DNA of 64,000 nt, from NCBI GenBank assembly GCA_030835385.1, contig JAURPI010000047.1:1-64000 (forward strand). Direction: 5' to 3'. Shown here piece by piece: positions 1 to 8,732 of the stretch. A program made the translations under genes and the position numbers. The notes beneath the pieces were generated by a model, which saw nothing but the letters and a program-made list of their open reading frames with translations, did not search any database and had not been told where the DNA came from. Position 1 is the stretch's first letter. Every line of letters starts with the position of its first letter. The DNA comes from Alphaproteobacteria bacterium. GTDB lineage: Bacteria > Pseudomonadota > Alphaproteobacteria > Rhodospirillales > Rhodospirillaceae.

Positions 1-135
1 CTTAGATTGCGCACGGGTTGCGCGTTACACATCCGCGGTTTTGTTGTAGTTTTCGGGGATTACTCAAGGGCCGTCTGAGAGGCAATGACCCCGCCCCTAC
101 ATCCAAATAACTGATTTGGACGTACCTATTCCGTG

Positions 136-154
136 GGTTCCGATTAACGGAACC
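136..154 (+). promoter_or_regulatory. Inverted repeat in the leader of the TonB receptor gene
   Basis: A perfect 7-bp inverted repeat (GGTTCCG, loop ATTAA, CGGAACC) lies about 20 bases before the receptor start and just upstream of its ribosome binding site. It could be an operator or an mRNA hairpin. It has no T-run typical of a terminator. I recognise no known Fur or other iron-regulator site here. Nothing else in bases 1-135 was identifiable. Confidence 0.35.
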
Positions 155-176
155 GTCATTTTAGGAGAGAGAGACA

Positions 177-2642
177 GTGAATCGCTCACCACTGAAGAAG
201 ACTGTATTGCTATCGACAAGCGCATTGTTGATGGGCTCGGTATTGTCCACCCCATCTGAGGCACAGCAGTTCGCCATCGAAGAAATTATCGTGACGGCTC
301 GCCAGCGTTCAGAATCGCTGCAAGACGTTCCTGCCAGCATCACCGCCTTCACTTCCGAGCAGCTAGAACGCGCCGGTGTGCAACGGGCCGCTGACTTCAT
401 CAACCTAACGCCCGGCGTGACGATCGTCGACGCAGCTGAAGTAGGTGATACACAGGTCAACATTCGCGGCATCAATGGTGCCCGTGATGCAGAAAACAGT
501 TTCGCCCTCATCATCGACGGTATTCTGCATACCAACCCAGCAGCGCTGAACCGCGAGTACGCCAACCTGCAACAGATCGAAATTCTAAAGGGGCCTCAAG
601 GCGCCATCTACGGTCGTAACGCGGCGGCCGGTGCCATTATCGTCACCAATAAGAAGCCTGGCGATGAGTTTGAAGGTGAAATTAAAATTTCCGGCGCCAA
701 TGACGATAGTTATTACGCCTCTGCCTACATGGCCGGTCCGGTCAGTGACACGCTTAGCATGGGCTTCCAAACTGACTGGCGTGATACCGATGGGTTCTTC
801 TTCAATGAAACGCGGAACGAAAAAAACGTTGATGACTTTGAAAACTGGAATGTCTCGACACGATTCGTTTTAGAAACAAGTGAAGATTCCTCCCTCGACG
901 TTAAAGCCCGTTATGGCGAAGTTGATGCAGCATCCATTTCTTTTAACCCAGCCTTTGCCGCAAGCTTCTTGGCCAACCTATTTGGCAACCCGCTGCTGTT
1001 TGAAGATGTAAATGAGCATAACTTCCAGTTCGTCAACCAACTTGATCCGTACAACACACAGAAGACCATCGAGATTTCAGCCAAGTATGATGGTGAATAC
1101 GAATGGGGCTCTCTGACGGCGTGGGCTCTGTATTCAGACATTGAAAACGCGTTTGCAGCGGATGGCACCTCCGGTGCCTTTGGCTTCTTCTTTAACGAAC
1201 CAAGCTGTGTTGCTAGTATTGATGCATTGAATGCGGCTGGTGTAACACTCCCAGGACCGCAGTTCCTCGGGCCTAACGCAGCGTCTTCTATTCTCGGCCC
1301 TTACACACCAACCAGTTGTGACGGCACGCAGTACCAAGAACGTTTCCAGGACGACATCAGCTTTGAGATTCGCCTGACCTCTCCTGCGGACCAAGATCTC
1401 CGCTGGCTTGTCGGTGCATACTATCTCGACCTTAACCGGCGGGTTGGTGTGAACACCGGTATTGAAGATGTTACGGAAATCGTTCCACAACTCTTCATAC
1501 CTGCCGGACAGCCCAATGCGACAGACCAACTGCTGCACGACAAGTTCGACAGCCAAGTCTACGCAGCCTTCGGTAATATCGCTTATGACGTGAACGACGA
1601 CATGGAAGTCTCCGTGGCCCTTCGTTACGACAAGGAAAAGCGGAAGAGCCGGAGCTTGGTGCCAACGGATGCCCGCTCAACTTACATTGACTTCGATCCG
1701 TCTGACGGCTTCCAAGGTGGTGACCCGATCAACCCGGGCCTCAACCCAGCCATTAACCCCGCCGGCGTGATCCCCGATGGAGACCGGTCATTTGATCAAC
1801 TCCAGCCGAAAATCAGCCTTACCTATGACGTCGGTGATAACACAACGCTGTTCGCTAACTGGGGCATTGGCTTTAAGTCTGGCGGTTTTAACAGCTCTGG
1901 ATCTGAAGCAACCATTGATCTGTTTATCAATAACGCTTTGGGCACAAACGTTGGTGTTGAGGATTTCTTCCGCAAAGAAACCTCAAGCGCTTTCGAAGCT
2001 GGCTTTAAGGGCAGCTACCTTGACGGTCGATTGACCCTCGAAGGTGCCGGTTACTACAACACCATTGATGACATGCAATTCTTCGAGTTCTTTGTTGGAG
2101 CATTTGGTCTTCTACGTATCGTCAACAACATCGACGAAGTTGAAGTCTACGGAGCTGAGTTTGCTGCAAATGCTGCTCTTTCCGAGAATTTCAGCATCTA
2201 CGGTGGGTTCAACATTCTCGACAGTGAAATCAAATCAAACGCTGTCCGGCCTGATACGGTTGGCAACAAAGCGCCTTACACTGCCGATTACACGTTGAAT
2301 GCCGGTGCACAAGCTCAATTCCCTGTCACTGATCAAATCGAGCTGGTTGGTCGCGTAGACTATAGCCTTGTTGGCCCAACCTGGTTCCACACGGTACAGG
2401 ATCAAGACCAGTCATCCCTGTTTGCAACAGCCAATTACGGCAAGACACAACGTAATTCCTACAATGTTGTCGACCTCCGCATCGGCGTTGAAGCTGAGAA
2501 CTGGGCAATCACTGGTTTTGCCAAGAACCTGTTCAACGAAGACTATCTGGAAGAAGTTATTCCTTCACCGCAGTTTGGTGGGTCCTTCATTCATCCAGGT
2601 GCAGAAGCCCGCTACGGTGTCGAGGTTCGGTATCGCTTCTAA
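177..2642 (+). CDS. TonB-dependent outer-membrane receptor
   Basis: Outer-membrane beta-barrel receptor that takes up a large substrate using TonB-ExbBD energy. The 821-residue protein begins with a signal peptide (charged MNRSPLKK, hydrophobic core, cleavage near SEAQQ). A TonB-box-like EEIIVTARQR follows, then a plug domain at about residues 45-160 with VNIRGI, IDGI and the IEILKGPQGAIYGRNA motif. The barrel runs to a terminal aromatic residue (YGVEVRYRF), as expected for BAM recognition. The start is GTG, preceded by AGGAGAG. The class resembles the CirA/FecA-like receptors expanded in marine Alphaproteobacteria and sphingomonads. The substrate cannot be read from the sequence: no TonB, ABC or degradative gene is next to it. 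A strong terminator follows, so it is probably a single-gene unit. Confidence 0.93.
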   Translation: MNRSPLKKTVLLSTSALLMGSVLSTPSEAQQFAIEEIIVTARQRSESLQDVPASITAFTSEQLERAGVQRAADFINLTPGVTIVDAAEVGDTQVNIRGINGARDAENSFALIIDGILHTNPAALNREYANLQQIEILKGPQGAIYGRNAAAGAIIVTNKKPGDEFEGEIKISGANDDSYYASAYMAGPVSDTLSMGFQTDWRDTDGFFFNETRNEKNVDDFENWNVSTRFVLETSEDSSLDVKARYGEVDAASISFNPAFAASFLANLFGNPLLFEDVNEHNFQFVNQLDPYNTQKTIEISAKYDGEYEWGSLTAWALYSDIENAFAADGTSGAFGFFFNEPSCVASIDALNAAGVTLPGPQFLGPNAASSILGPYTPTSCDGTQYQERFQDDISFEIRLTSPADQDLRWLVGAYYLDLNRRVGVNTGIEDVTEIVPQLFIPAGQPNATDQLLHDKFDSQVYAAFGNIAYDVNDDMEVSVALRYDKEKRKSRSLVPTDARSTYIDFDPSDGFQGGDPINPGLNPAINPAGVIPDGDRSFDQLQPKISLTYDVGDNTTLFANWGIGFKSGGFNSSGSEATIDLFINNALGTNVGVEDFFRKETSSAFEAGFKGSYLDGRLTLEGAGYYNTIDDMQFFEFFVGAFGLLRIVNNIDEVEVYGAEFAANAALSENFSIYGGFNILDSEIKSNAVRPDTVGNKAPYTADYTLNAGAQAQFPVTDQIELVGRVDYSLVGPTWFHTVQDQDQSSLFATANYGKTQRNSYNVVDLRIGVEAENWAITGFAKNLFNEDYLEEVIPSPQFGGSFIHPGAEARYGVEVRYRF

Positions 2643-2670
2643 CTGAGAGCTTAAATAGATGAAATAAAAA

Positions 2671-2701
2671 GCGGCGGTCCCATGGGCCGCCGCTTTTCTT
2701 T
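2671..2701. terminator. Rho-independent terminator
   Basis: GCGGCGG and CCGCCGC form a 7-bp GC stem whose loop contains the self-complementary CCCATGGG. TTTTCTTTG follows on the plus strand. It lies 29 bases after the TonB receptor stop. On the minus strand it follows the decayed kinase gene and could also serve it, because an A-rich stretch precedes it. Confidence 0.85.
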
Positions 2702-2716
2702 GTGACAGGTGATGAT

Positions 2717-3736
2717 CTAGGCCAATGAGAAAATAGGACGGGCTGGTGTCCCTTCGCTAGACGACATCAACACTAGATCTCCGCCAAGAGCCGCCATAAG
2801 GCGTTTGGAGATCGGCAACCCCAAGCCAACCCAATCTCCCTCAGCTCGGGTAGATGCACCGTCTGCAAAAGGCTCAAACGCTCTCTCTAGTTTTTCGGCT
2901 GGGATACTGCTGCCATCATCCGCGATCTCCAACTCAAACCAAAAGTCCTTGCGCTGCCCCATCAGGGTGATCGTACAGCTGTCATTTTGCTTCGCGGCAT
3001 TGGACAGAATATTGACAATAACCTGTGTCGAGGCCCGGCGGTCTACTTGAACTTTTTATTGAGATTCTTCCAGACGATTGTTGAGCTCAATACATTGTTC
3101 CGCCAAACCGGAACCCACCAATGTCAGGCGCGACTCCACTAATTCGCCAACCTTGATCGGCTCAATGGACAATACGATTTATCCAGCCTCAATCATAGAA
3201 ACATCGAGAATATCGTTAATCAAAGACAATAGGTGCTGCCCACTGCGATGAATGTCATCGGCGTATTTTCGGTAAGTCTCTTGTTTACCTGCTCCGATGG
3301 CTTAGTCACGGATGGCCTCGGAGTATCCAAGGATCGCGTTGAGGGGTGTTCGAAGCTCATGGCTCATCGATGCTAAAATTTCTGACTAAGCCCGATTAGC
3401 TTTTTCAAAATCCGGTGTCCAATTCTCAAGCTGACGGCGTAACTTTGCTTCGCGATCAACCAACTTCAACATCAAATAAGCGTAGGCGGGAGTGAACAAA
3501 ATGCTCACAGGCAGGTATGCAAAATCAAACCATGGTATCCGTTCGCGATTGACCTCGTACACGTAGTACAAGACTTCAACAGTCAGCATGACGCCAAGAA
3601 TAACCTGAATGGTGAAGGCAATGGTCGTCGCAAGAATTCCTGTCCGCTCGAGAAGCGCCCCAAGACGGGAGACCAGCCAGCCCGGCCGACCCATCGCATA
3701 ACCACTGCTGTCGAATTTTGTTTGCGACTCTGTCAC
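2717..3736 (-). pseudogene. Membrane sensor histidine kinase with four in-frame stop codons
   Basis: One open frame of 340 codons, starting at GTG 3736, reads as a complete sensor kinase. It has two membrane segments (about residues 30-58 and 69-90), then an H-box ASMSHELRTPLNAILGYSE, an N-box NILSNAAKQN, and a C-terminal ATPase domain with IADDGSSIPAEKLERAFEPF and GLGLPISKRL. The frame is broken by TAG at 3386-3388, TAA at 3302-3304, TAA at 3179-3181 and TAA at 3056-3058, all in the same phase with no insertion or deletion. The first stop lies just before the H-box, so no functional kinase could be made without readthrough. The H-box style is that of alphaproteobacterial PleC/DivJ-like kinases. 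No response regulator gene is adjacent. Confidence 0.85.
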
Positions 3737-3860
3737 ACCCTGCCCCCGTCGTGCGGCTGGACCTTAGTCGCTGATGGGATGCAAATCTAGACAGACCTTT
3801 CTATCCAATGAGGCCTATAACAGCATTGAAAACTGCGCTTCACGCCGTCATGGTGGGGCG

Positions 3861-4526
3861 ATGAACCGACGACACGGATACTTACTTGTACTAGGGACCG
3901 CCCACGATCAAGCAGGGATGGACCGCTATCAAAGCGAATTGCCACCCGTTTATGCAGCCCACAAAGGCTATCGGCTAGGCATGGGCGACCATACGAGCGG
4001 CACGACCTTCCTAGACGGCAGTCTCAAAAACCTAGGCATGATGCTGGCTCGCTTCCCAAGCCCAGAAAGCGTGTCCGAGTTTTGGTGGTCTGAAGAGTAC
4101 CGCGAGGCTTATAGACATCGCAAAAATGCAGGGCGGTTTGCCGCTGTCGCGTTGCCGGGCTTGGACCAAGAGTCAGACCCAATTGTTGGAGAACGTGGCT
4201 ATTTGGTTGCCATGGCAACCCCAGAAACCCCTGGATGCTGGCGTCGGTTTGCCGAACCTTTTCTCGCAAACGCACGAGAGCAGTGTGGTATTGTTTTAGC
4301 GGACACGGGCCCCGACGGCATTGAACGTCTTGAAAGCCTAATGCCAGGCAGCCACGTCATCGTGGCCATGTTTGCCTCTGAGCAAGCGTCAAAGGATGCC
4401 TGGGCTGCTATCGCTCCCGATCTTGAACAGCAGAAGGTGGAGTGTGGCTCCGTCAACATCATCTCCCTAGCCGGGCTTCCAGACGATCATCCTGAGCGAT
4501 TAACGCAGGAAGTATTTGCGACTTAA
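3861..4526 (+). CDS. Tandem DUF1330-like ferredoxin-fold protein
   Basis: A 221-residue cytoplasmic protein with no signal peptide. The N-terminal half (GYLLVLGTAHDQAGMDRYQ, then FPSPESVSEFWWSEEYREAYRHR) resembles the DUF1330 family, small alpha/beta domains of the dimeric alpha-beta barrel fold. The second half (GYLVAMATPETPGCWRRF to about residue 210) repeats the fold loosely, so the gene looks like a fused pair of domains that normally dimerise. The start was set at ATG 3861, preceded by GGTGGGG; the longer frame from 3774 has no ribosome binding site. No enzymatic function is known for most DUF1330 proteins. Family assignment is from motif memory and is moderate. Confidence 0.6.
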   Translation: MNRRHGYLLVLGTAHDQAGMDRYQSELPPVYAAHKGYRLGMGDHTSGTTFLDGSLKNLGMMLARFPSPESVSEFWWSEEYREAYRHRKNAGRFAAVALPGLDQESDPIVGERGYLVAMATPETPGCWRRFAEPFLANAREQCGIVLADTGPDGIERLESLMPGSHVIVAMFASEQASKDAWAAIAPDLEQQKVECGSVNIISLAGLPDDHPERLTQEVFAT

Positions 4527-4560
4527 AATATTTAGCTCCAACAAAGCAGGGAACCAAACC

Positions 4561-5610
4561 ATGACTAGCCACTTTATTGTTCCTGCCCTTTTTGCGCTCT
4601 CCACGTTCATTCCCAACAACGTCATTGCACAAGGTCAGGATGGAACTCCCGCTGAACGCGATATTACGGTCATCGCAGAAATGTTTCCGGGCACGTATGA
4701 CAATACAGAGCAGGTGTATTTTGATGGCCGCCTCGGTGTACGCAAGGAGGCCCAGCACGAACGTGTGACATCAAGTATTACACGTATAGACCTTCCCGAA
4801 TTCGGTGACTATGTCTTTTTTGCGCGGGATCATCGCGACAACGAACCTGAGAAGCCGCATCGTATTCGCCTCTATGCTCTTTCCGCCGACAACGAGGAAA
4901 AAGCTATACGCATGAAAATACACTACATTCATGGCAAGGACATGCTTCCTAAATATCAGGACGCGCATCTCGATCCGTCAGTGCTGGAAGACGTAACTCC
5001 TGAAAACAGCAAACCGCTTGATGGCTGTGACGTGTTCTGGAGACGGGAAGCTGGCCAATTCCACGGCGCGATGAAAGATGGCACCTGTCGCTGGGAGTGG
5101 CAGGGCAAGGGTGAAGTTGTCACAGATTATCGCATGATGCTGTCAGAAAACTCTCTTTGGGTGCGTGACGGAACCCACGACTCTGACGGCAATCGCCTAA
5201 CCGGCAATCCAGATTGGGTTTATCACAAACTGACTCGTGCCCGAGACTTTACATGTTATGCGGATATGCCTGGCGTCTCCGGCGGACGTGACATCCCTTA
5301 CACCCGCTTTAGTGACCTAAAGATTACAGACCAAGGTGGTATCGCGCGGTTTGTTTCAAAAGAGGACACACCACGAACAATTCAGATCAACCTGCGCAAT
5401 GTAGATTGGCAGATGAATAATGAGACTGGCGCCTACACTCGCGACAGCTTGGTGATGTATATCTCGTCCCGCAATGATGATGGAACACCGGGTGAATTCT
5501 TTGGCTACACGTTTACGCAACCCAACGCTGAGCGACTTGGCATTAATCTCGGATTTATTCTGGTGAATTGTTACGTCATCTCCAACCGCGACGCGACACC
5601 GGAGTTCTAG
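4561..5610 (+). CDS. Exported CpcT/CpeT-like (DUF1001) protein
   Basis: A 349-residue protein with a signal peptide (MTSHFIVPALFALSTFIP, cleavage near VIAQG). The following 200 residues match the layout of the CpcT/CpeT chromophore lyase family: FPGTYDNTEQV near the start, a FFARDHRD strand, RIRLYAL, then LDGCDVFWRREAGQFHGAMKDGTC and a final W-rich strand. In cyanobacteria these proteins attach bilins to phycobiliproteins, but homologues are common in non-photosynthetic bacteria, where the role is unknown. The C-terminal 120 residues (from about DFTCYADMPG) are extra and look like a further beta-rich module. Start at ATG 4561, with AGGGA upstream. No phycobiliprotein or bilin gene is nearby. 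Confidence 0.6.
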   Translation: MTSHFIVPALFALSTFIPNNVIAQGQDGTPAERDITVIAEMFPGTYDNTEQVYFDGRLGVRKEAQHERVTSSITRIDLPEFGDYVFFARDHRDNEPEKPHRIRLYALSADNEEKAIRMKIHYIHGKDMLPKYQDAHLDPSVLEDVTPENSKPLDGCDVFWRREAGQFHGAMKDGTCRWEWQGKGEVVTDYRMMLSENSLWVRDGTHDSDGNRLTGNPDWVYHKLTRARDFTCYADMPGVSGGRDIPYTRFSDLKITDQGGIARFVSKEDTPRTIQINLRNVDWQMNNETGAYTRDSLVMYISSRNDDGTPGEFFGYTFTQPNAERLGINLGFILVNCYVISNRDATPEF

Positions 5611-5616
5611 CACCCC

Positions 5617-6538
5617 ATGCCATACGCCTTCGTTACTTTGGACGTATTCACCAAACAGATTTTTGGTGGAAATCCGCTTGCTGTGGTGTTTGATGCAGCG
5701 GGCTTGAGCGATGATGACATGCAAAACATTGCCCGTGCAAAACATTGCCCGCGAGTTCAATTATCCTGAAACAACTTTTGTCCTACCGTCCGAGCACGCA
5801 GACAACACGCACCGGGTTATAATATTAACTCCAACGTCAGAATTGCCGTTCGCTGGTCACCCCACCTTAGGGACGGCCGTCGCCTTGGCCCATGCTCAAT
5901 CGCCTCACGCAGACCGTGCTGAATGTCGGTTTGAAGAAGGCGTTGGGATGATACCTGTATCAGTTTACAAAATGAGCGATGGAGCTTTGCGCGCAGAACT
6001 GAGCGTTACCCAGCGATCACTCCAATTGCTAGAGAGGCTATCGCCAGCAATGTGGGCCGACATTTTGAATCTGGATGAGGCTTCCGTATGCCCTGGCGAT
6101 TCGCAGAATGGAGTGTGGTCGTGCGGAACATCTTTTACCTTTGTTCCAGTCACGAACGTCGATGCACTCGCCACGGCGTCTGTCAATTTGGCGTCTTGGA
6201 AACAACACCTAAGTCTTGAAGAAACCACAGGCGTGTTTGTGTTTACGCGCGATACCAACACTCGGGTTATAGATATCAGAGCCCGGATGTTTGCGCCGGA
6301 TCACGGCATAGCAGAAGATCCGGCAACAGAGTCCGCCGTGGCTGCTCTCGCCGGTTGGTTGGTCGACGCTGAGCAACCCGACGACGGCACCCATCATTGG
6401 ACCATCGCCCAAAGGGTTGAGATGGGTCGCAGCAGTCTCCTGGAACTGGAGGCTGACGTGAAAAATGGCCGAATTCTTGGCGTTCGGGTCGCTGGATGCG
6501 CTGTCCCTGTAACCACTGGCATGATCACAGATCCTTGA
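5617..6538 (+). pseudogene. PhzF-family isomerase gene frameshifted by a 16-bp duplication
   Basis: PhzF-family epimerase/isomerase-like protein. The first part, from ATG 5617, reads [25 protein letters not shown], the usual PhzF N-terminus, to about base 5735. An exact 16-bp tandem duplication (5720-5751) then shifts the frame. The rest of the gene, with the catalytic-region [10 protein letters not shown] and the PFAGHPTLGTAVAL substrate loop, continues in another phase to TGA 6538. Removing one repeat copy restores one full-length PhzF frame of about 300 codons. The gene starts only 6 bases after the CpcT-like gene, so they are probably co-transcribed. It is broken as it stands, but could revert by slippage. 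Confidence 0.85.
5720..5751 (+). repeat. Exact 16-bp tandem duplication inside phzF-like gene
   Basis: The unit TGCAAAACATTGCCCG occurs twice in direct succession, at 5720-5735 and 5736-5751. Sixteen is not a multiple of three, so the second copy shifts the reading frame. The ancestral codons ATG CAA AAC ATT GCC CGC GAG are recovered if one copy is deleted. Confidence 0.95.
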
Positions 6539-6615
6539 GGAGCCGGTTGTTTTTGAGACCAATCCGCCAATTATGATATGATGGAACTGCTTTACGCTTA
6601 GTAAGGAGGCTCCCG

Positions 6616-7116
6616 ATGAACACGTATTTGCCCGGTATCATAGCCGCTGTGTTAATCGCAATCAGCGCAGTGACTCCGACACAGGCCCAAATGTTTAGTG
6701 TGGGCAATGGCTTGGTGAATGAATCCGCACACGCATTAGATCGTGAAAAATGGGACAAGGGTGTCGGCCTCGCGCGACAGGCTTTGCGCTCTGGTGGCCT
6801 AACGCCGACGAATATCCCGGCTGCCCTCAACAACCTGTGCATCGGCCTTACTGGTCAAAGGCTATACGCCGAAGCTCTTGAAACCTGCAACAAAGCGATA
6901 AACAAAAAGCCTAGGGAGTGGAGTTTCTACAACAACAGGGCGAACATCCATTTCTACCAAGAGAAATATGATCGGGCTCTGTCCGATTATTACAAAGCGC
7001 TGACCTTCAGCCCTGGTGATGATGTTTTAATCACAAATATTAGCCTCACCCTTCGGACCCGCAAGAAGGCTGCGGAACGTGTGGGACAGGAAGGCAATGT
7101 AGAGCGACAAAGCTAA
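6616..7116 (+). CDS. Small exported TPR protein
   Basis: A 166-residue protein with a clear signal peptide (MNTYLPGIIAAVLIAISAV, cleavage near TQAQ). Two to three tetratricopeptide-like helix pairs follow: an N-terminal one around EKWDKGVGLARQAL, then PAALNNLCIGLTGQRLYAEALETCNKAI and WSFYNNRANIHFYQEKYDRALSDYYKAL. TPR repeats bind other proteins; a periplasmic scaffold role is inferred. The ribosome binding site TAAGGAGG lies just upstream, which fixes the start. It shares no obvious pathway with the flanking broken genes. Confidence 0.75.
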   Translation: MNTYLPGIIAAVLIAISAVTPTQAQMFSVGNGLVNESAHALDREKWDKGVGLARQALRSGGLTPTNIPAALNNLCIGLTGQRLYAEALETCNKAINKKPREWSFYNNRANIHFYQEKYDRALSDYYKALTFSPGDDVLITNISLTLRTRKKAAERVGQEGNVERQS

Positions 7117-7156
7117 CTGAAAGCAACACCCTTAACTCACACATTCATTCGGTCTG

Positions 7157-7753
7157 ATGTGTTCTCGGTATGAGCTTGGCGCACCGCCGGAAGACATAAT
7201 TGAACGCTTTGGACTGGCCCCGCCCTCTCACGCCTTTTTTGATCAGCCAACCGAATCTGAGATCCGTCCGATCGATCCCGCGTCCATTATCGGAACTGAT
7301 AAAACAGCAGACGTTTTGCCTTAGGGCCTTGACGTCTCTTGGCAGAAATCACCTGTAATTAATGCCCGGGCAGAAACCGCAGCAGACAAACCAACGTTCA
7401 AAGCAATTCTAGACAAGCGTGTTCTTATTCCCGCCAGCGCTTACTTTGAATGGCGACGTGAAGGTCGAGATAAAATAAAAACATTGATCGCACCTTAGAG
7501 TTCTAATCTATTTGCCATGGCGGGTCTTCGATCCAACAACCGATTTGTCATTCTCACTAGTGCGCCAGCCTCACCAATTGCTCATATTCACAGTCGCATG
7601 CCAGTGATCCTAAACCAGGACGGCGAACAGGCGTGGCTAAACCCAGTCCTCTCTTTTGGAGATCTTAGCGCCCTTCTTCAGCCTTACGCGGGGGATCTCG
7701 AAACGGTAGAAACGCCGCGAGCGCCGCCAAGACAATCAGATCTATTTGGATGA
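7157..7753 (+). pseudogene. SRAP/YedK (HMCES-type) peptidase gene with two in-frame TAG codons
   Basis: SRAP proteins form a covalent link to abasic sites in single-stranded DNA through Cys2. The frame from ATG 7157 reads MCSRYELGAPPEDIIERFGL, then INARAET, IPASAYFEW and IHSRMPVIL, so Cys2, the Asn/Arg of the NARAET motif, the active-site Glu and the His are all still present. Two TAG codons interrupt it. One is at 7323-7325, exactly where the family has the Trp of the WGLxxxW motif. The other is at 7496-7498, before SSNLFAMAGL. There is no frameshift over 199 codons. The length without the stops is close to normal for the family (about 200-220). Only a 57-residue N-terminal fragment would be made. 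Confidence 0.88.
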
Positions 7754-7772
7754 TTTAAGAATTAAGCGCTAC

Positions 7773-8648
7773 TCAGTGACACATCAATACGGGGAGAATT
7801 GCATGCTCCATAACGTAGCCTGTAACACTACCTAACATGAGTTGCCGAAGTTTAGAGCGAGTGTACGCACCCATCACCATCATATCGGCGTTGCAATCCT
7901 GCGCCGCATACAGCAAAGACCGCCCTGTCCGTATTTCACGTGGCAAGACTTTGGAGATAACCGTTTTGACGCCATGACGGGTTAAGTGAACATCCAAGTC
8001 TTCAGTTCCGGCGTACCACTCTTCCTCTTCTACCCGAAGAACCGTGACTTCTTTCGCAGCTGCGAGCAGTGGCAAGGCCGCTTGAACGGCTCGGGTTGCT
8101 TCAGTACTCCCGTTCCAAAACACGGCAATGCGCTCAACAGGACCAGGCACATTATCATCGTCAGATGAGAGCGGCGGCGCGGCAACAACGGCACGCCCGC
8201 TCTGCATCAAAGCTGCATTAAGCGTCATCAAGGCTGCTGTTTCATTTTCCGTTGTCGGGCGATCCACAACAATTAAATCCGCACGACATCCGCGCAGCGC
8301 CACAACCTGCTCTTCTACGCCGGATTCTTCGAGCCAGCTGACACCAAAACCGTCAATGGACGTGGCACTCGTTGGCTGGAGAAGCCCTAATGTCACCTCG
8401 TCGAACATTGTCCGTGTTGAATTTGCTCGCTGACCAGCTTCACGTTCAGCGACACCCATCATTTCATCGACCATAGCACCGGACATGGCTTCGCCAACCA
8501 ATGGCAAAGCCGCGGTCGGATCGGCCAGAACGTGTAACGCATCGACATGGCAATCCAACTGCTTGCCCAACCGTAACGCGGTGCTTAGGCATGCTCGCCC
8601 CGATTGCGGGTCCCCAACTACAGCAAGGATACTTTTGACAGCGGACAT
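7773..8648 (-). CDS. Tandem universal stress protein (UspA family)
   Basis: A 291-residue cytoplasmic protein of two Usp domains. The first begins SILAVVGDPQSGRACLSTAL and the second ERIAVFWNGSTEATRAVQAAL. The second ends with the ATP-binding loop GAYTRSKLRQLMLGSVTGYVMEHAILPVLM, which fits the GxxxxxRxxxxGSV pattern of nucleotide-binding Usp proteins. The first domain lacks a clear version of this loop. The start is placed at ATG 8648, preceded by GGGGAG; the frame extends four codons further to a GTG. Role: general stress protection. It is transcribed alone on the minus strand. Confidence 0.88.
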   Translation of the reverse strand: MSAVKSILAVVGDPQSGRACLSTALRLGKQLDCHVDALHVLADPTAALPLVGEAMSGAMVDEMMGVAEREAGQRANSTRTMFDEVTLGLLQPTSATSIDGFGVSWLEESGVEEQVVALRGCRADLIVVDRPTTENETAALMTLNAALMQSGRAVVAAPPLSSDDDNVPGPVERIAVFWNGSTEATRAVQAALPLLAAAKEVTVLRVEEEEWYAGTEDLDVHLTRHGVKTVISKVLPREIRTGRSLLYAAQDCNADMMVMGAYTRSKLRQLMLGSVTGYVMEHAILPVLMCH

Positions 8649-8732
8649 GGCGCTCCCCACTTGGACTCACCCTACGTGAAGGTCGATGGTAACAGCCTCA
8701 ACCTATTGAATACCACTCCTGGCGCCGCAATT

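Noticed and set aside
4516-4560. Upstream extension of the CpcT-like gene from 4516
   Set aside because: It overlaps the end of the DUF1330-like gene and precedes the signal peptide; ATG 4561 gives a proper exported protein.
8485-8679. Overlapping plus-strand ORFs opposite the Usp gene
   Set aside because: They are antisense shadows with no ribosome binding site or recognisable protein.
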